DNA from: Rubrobacter sp.
Lineage (GTDB): Bacteria; Actinomycetota; Rubrobacteria; Rubrobacterales; Rubrobacteraceae
Assembly: GCA_013815485.1 (NCBI GenBank)
Contig: JACDGB010000081.1
Coordinates: 1-7,427, forward strand
DNA length: 7,427 nucleotides
Direction: 5' to 3'
The notes beneath the pieces are model-generated. The model was not told where the DNA came from, did not search any database, and saw only the letters and a program-made list of their open reading frames with translations. The translations under genes were made by a program, and so were the position numbers. Below, piece after piece: positions 6,098 through 7,427 of the stretch. Position 1 is the first letter of the stretch, and every line of letters begins with the position of its first letter.

Positions 6098-7144
6098 TTA
6101 GGTTTGCGATTCTTGCGGTTCGGTTCGCGGTAGCCGGCGGAGCATGCGGCCGAGCATCTCCACGCCGCCCTTGTCCAGCGTGCGATCCTCCTCGATGATC
6201 TCCGGCTCCGCCGGACCCGGCGCTCCTGGCTCCTCAAGCCGCCGCGAGGTGGACCGCCCGAACGCGCTTCGCTTCCTCCAGTCCACGGCCTCGGACGCCA
6301 TGATCTCACGCAGCCTCCGCGCCGTGACGGTGGAGCACACCATCGCCCGCACCTCGCCGAACAACTCGCGCATCCGCTCCTCTTCTTCTATGCGAACCTC
6401 GGTGAAGCGCAGGTGGTCGAGGCCAGCCCCCTCGATGGAGCGCGAGAGGTTCTCCATGCAGGTCCGTCCCCAGCCCACCACCCCAACCGGAGTACCAGCC
6501 GGCAGCTCCGTTAGACGCCGCAAGCTCTCGAGCGTCGCGTCCGCCAGAAGCGCCACCGTCTCCATCCCGAGCGGCTCCACTATCTCCTGCACCTCGTGGA
6601 CGTGGAAGAACGTCGTTACCGCGAGCCGCCACGACGGAATATCATCGCCAGATACCCGCTCCGCCAGGTCTTCGAGCAACACCCGCTCGACCTCGACCGG
6701 CAACTGCGCCTCCAACTCGTCCGAGAACTGGTTCAACTCCGCCGGAGTGCATTCGACGAAGAGGATGGACGCTTTGCCCGACGGTTCCGCGCCAGCCCGC
6801 GCCAGCAACGCCGACGCAAGCTCCTCCACGGAGATACCCTGCGCCGCCGCTAGGTCCAGCACGCGCTCCACGACCTCCCGGCGCTCCAGGTCCTCCGCGT
6901 CCACCGGCGGCTCCACCACGTAGACGCCGCTGCCGCGCCGACTCTCTACGTACCCCTCCCGCTCCAGGTCCGACATCACGCGGGCCACCGTATTGCGGTT
7001 GACCCGCAAGAAACCCGCCATCGCCCGAATGCTCGGCAACCGGCTCCCCACCGCGAACCTCTCCGTCAGGATGAGGTGCTTGATCTGCTCCTCCAACTGC
7101 ACATGCACCGGTACCCGGCTCTTGGAATTAATCTGTAAATCCAT
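6098..7144 (-). CDS. GntR-family regulator (YtrA-like HTH) with long C-terminal domain
   Basis: Residues 1-77 of this 348-residue protein form a typical GntR winged helix. LPSIR lies at 36-40, the recognition helix VNRNTVARVMSDLEREGYV at 48-66, and the wing RRGSGVYV at 69-76. The opening residues (VPVHVQLEEQIKHLI) match the YtrA-type start, which supports the ATG at 7142-7144. AGGA lies 5 nt before it. YtrA regulators are usually about 120-130 residues, so the extra 270 residues are unusual. That part alternates strand-like hydrophobic stretches (ASILFVECTP, WRLAVTTFF, TVALLAD, PVGVVGWG, VRAMVCST) with helices. This suggests an alpha/beta ligand-binding fold, perhaps periplasmic-binding-protein-like, but I cannot name the family or ligand. 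The last 45 or so residues are charged and Pro-rich. It is divergent from a small gene at 7236 and probably represses both promoters. Confidence 0.88.
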   Translation of the reverse strand: MDLQINSKSRVPVHVQLEEQIKHLILTERFAVGSRLPSIRAMAGFLRVNRNTVARVMSDLEREGYVESRRGSGVYVVEPPVDAEDLERREVVERVLDLAAAQGISVEELASALLARAGAEPSGKASILFVECTPAELNQFSDELEAQLPVEVERVLLEDLAERVSGDDIPSWRLAVTTFFHVHEVQEIVEPLGMETVALLADATLESLRRLTELPAGTPVGVVGWGRTCMENLSRSIEGAGLDHLRFTEVRIEEEERMRELFGEVRAMVCSTVTARRLREIMASEAVDWRKRSAFGRSTSRRLEEPGAPGPAEPEIIEEDRTLDKGGVEMLGRMLRRLPRTEPQESQT

Positions 7145-7154
7145 GATTATCCTA

Positions 7155-7183
7155 TTGTCCTATGACAGTATGTCACTTATAAT
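7155..7183 (+). promoter_or_regulatory. Upstream promoter (P1) of the small divergent gene
   Basis: TTGTCC (7155-7160) and a perfect TATAAT (7178-7183) have a 17-bp spacer. The start point would be near 7190, giving a leader of about 45 nt before the ATG at 7236. The palindrome at 7163-7175 fills most of the spacer. Confidence 0.6.
7163..7175. promoter_or_regulatory. Palindromic operator candidate for the GntR regulator
   Basis: TGACA-GTA-TGTCA is a perfect 5-bp inverted repeat with a 3-bp centre. A second, overlapping inverted pair is TGTC (7156-7159) with GACA (7164-7167). The palindrome lies in the spacer of plus-strand promoter P1. It also lies at the predicted start site of the minus-strand gntR promoter, so one bound dimer could shut both. 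Autorepression from a divergent region is usual for GntR-family genes. Binding by this protein is an inference. Confidence 0.55.
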
Positions 7184-7204
7184 TGTCCTAGTTCGGTATG
7201 GCAA
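7176..7204 (-). promoter_or_regulatory. Promoter of the GntR-family regulator gene
   Basis: Read on the minus strand, TTGCCA (7204-7199) and TATAAG (7181-7176) have a 17-bp spacer. Transcription would begin near 7169, inside the palindrome, with a leader of about 25 nt before the ATG at 7144. It overlaps the plus-strand P1 -10 element, so the two polymerases would compete. Confidence 0.5.
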
Positions 7205-7211
7205 TTATACC
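7183..7211 (+). promoter_or_regulatory. Downstream promoter (P2) of the small divergent gene
   Basis: TTGTCC (7183-7188) and TATACC (7206-7211) have a 17-bp spacer. The start would be near 7218, leaving just enough room for the ribosome binding site. It is weaker in its -10 than P1. Confidence 0.4.
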
Positions 7212-7224
7212 GGAGTATCGAGGC

Positions 7225-7232
7225 GGAGGTGA
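7225..7232 (+). promoter_or_regulatory. Strong ribosome binding site of the small divergent gene
   Basis: GGAGGTGA matches the anti-Shine-Dalgarno sequence over its full length. GGAGG ends 6 nt before the ATG at 7236. It is the best ribosome binding site in the window and is the main reason to believe the small gene is real. An in-frame GTG at 7233 is too close to the site to be preferred. Confidence 0.8.
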
Positions 7233-7235
7233 GTG

Positions 7236-7427
7236 ATGCGCGGTTTGGTGGATTTCGGGTTTGTGGGGGATCATCACGAGGAGTTGTTGCGGGAGGCCGA
7301 AGAACGGCGATTGGCGCGGCATCTGTGGGAGGCGCGGAGATCCGGATCCCGCTCGGGGGCTGGCGGCAAGCGAGACAAGGCGTCACGGTTCGGTGGGGGT
7401 TGCGCGCCGATGACGAGAAGGTGGCTG
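7236..7427 (+). CDS. Small charged protein of unknown function, 3' end cut off by the window
   Basis: The frame stays open for 64 codons to the window edge, so the true length is unknown. The protein starts MRGLVDFGFVGDHHEELLREAEERR and continues with LARHLWEARR. This helix is rich in Glu and Arg, and is followed by a Gly/Ser/Lys/Arg-rich part. Short proteins with a HxELLREAExxRLAR-type helix are common in actinobacteria and their role is not known to me. No signal peptide or membrane segment is seen in the visible part. It is divergent from the GntR regulator and shares its operator region, so it is probably controlled by it. YtrA-type regulators often sit beside ABC transporter genes, so transporter genes could follow beyond the window, but nothing here shows that. 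The ATG at 7410 is in the same frame, so it could instead be an internal Met or a mis-assembled boundary. Confidence 0.65.
   Translation, partial: MRGLVDFGFVGDHHEELLREAEERRLARHLWEARRSGSRSGAGGKRDKASRFGGGCAPMTRRWL

Larger units (their letters stand above)
7154..7190. repeat. Direct repeat ATTGTCCTA x2 in the divergent promoter region
   Basis: ATTGTCCTA occurs at 7154-7162 and 7182-7190, 28 bp apart. Each copy supplies the TTGTCC -35 hexamer of one of the two stacked plus-strand promoters. The pair may come from duplication of a promoter element, or may be additional half sites for the regulator. Confidence 0.7.

Noticed and set aside
6144..6923. Plus-strand frame of 259 codons opposite the GntR gene
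   Set aside because: It is a Ser/Arg-rich antisense shadow without motifs, while the minus strand encodes a textbook winged helix.

Overview
The window is GC-rich and its sequences look actinobacterial. The receptor-like signalling proteins, and above all the style of the response-regulator HTH (EATVKRHLANIY...SRSEATRKA..EGW), resemble proteins I associate with Rubrobacter and its relatives. That placement rests on family resemblance and is an inference.

Positions 1-271 look non-coding and lead into the first operon. They hold an interrupted dyad (83-117), an isolated TATAAT (177-182) and a purine-rich ribosome binding site (253-259). Positions 272-5792 form one tightly packed plus-strand signalling operon. 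It encodes a CheB-CheR-PAS-coiled coil-PAS fusion (272-2953), a soluble GAF-PAS-PAS histidine kinase of the HisKA_3 type (2950-5094) and a NarL/LuxR-type response regulator (5094-5792). The joins are an ATGA overlap and a TAATG overlap, so the three are almost certainly co-translated. None has a visible membrane segment. The key residues of the methylesterase, methyltransferase, kinase and receiver are all present. The reasonable model is a cytoplasmic sensor complex: the kinase phosphorylates the regulator, which controls transcription, and the CheB-CheR protein acts as a sensory or modifying module rather than in classical chemotaxis. No chemoreceptor, CheA, CheW or CheY is in the window.

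Positions 5793-6097 (305 bp) have no convincing gene. They do contain a well-formed plus-strand promoter (TTGACC-N17-TATACA, 5885-5913) preceded by a tandem octamer, then a perfect 9-bp stem followed by TATTTT (6062-6093). This is consistent with an independent transcript of about 170 nt, and it is the least explained item here.

Positions 6098-7144 (minus strand) encode a GntR-family regulator. It has a YtrA-like winged-helix N-terminus but an unusually long C-terminal region of about 270 residues. The divergent region 7145-7235 is dense. Two stacked plus-strand promoters share an ATTGTCCTA repeat, a minus-strand promoter faces them, and a TGACA-GTA-TGTCA palindrome lies where one bound repressor could block both directions. 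The plus-strand gene it serves starts at 7236 with a strong ribosome binding site. It encodes a small charged protein of unknown function that runs off the end of the window.
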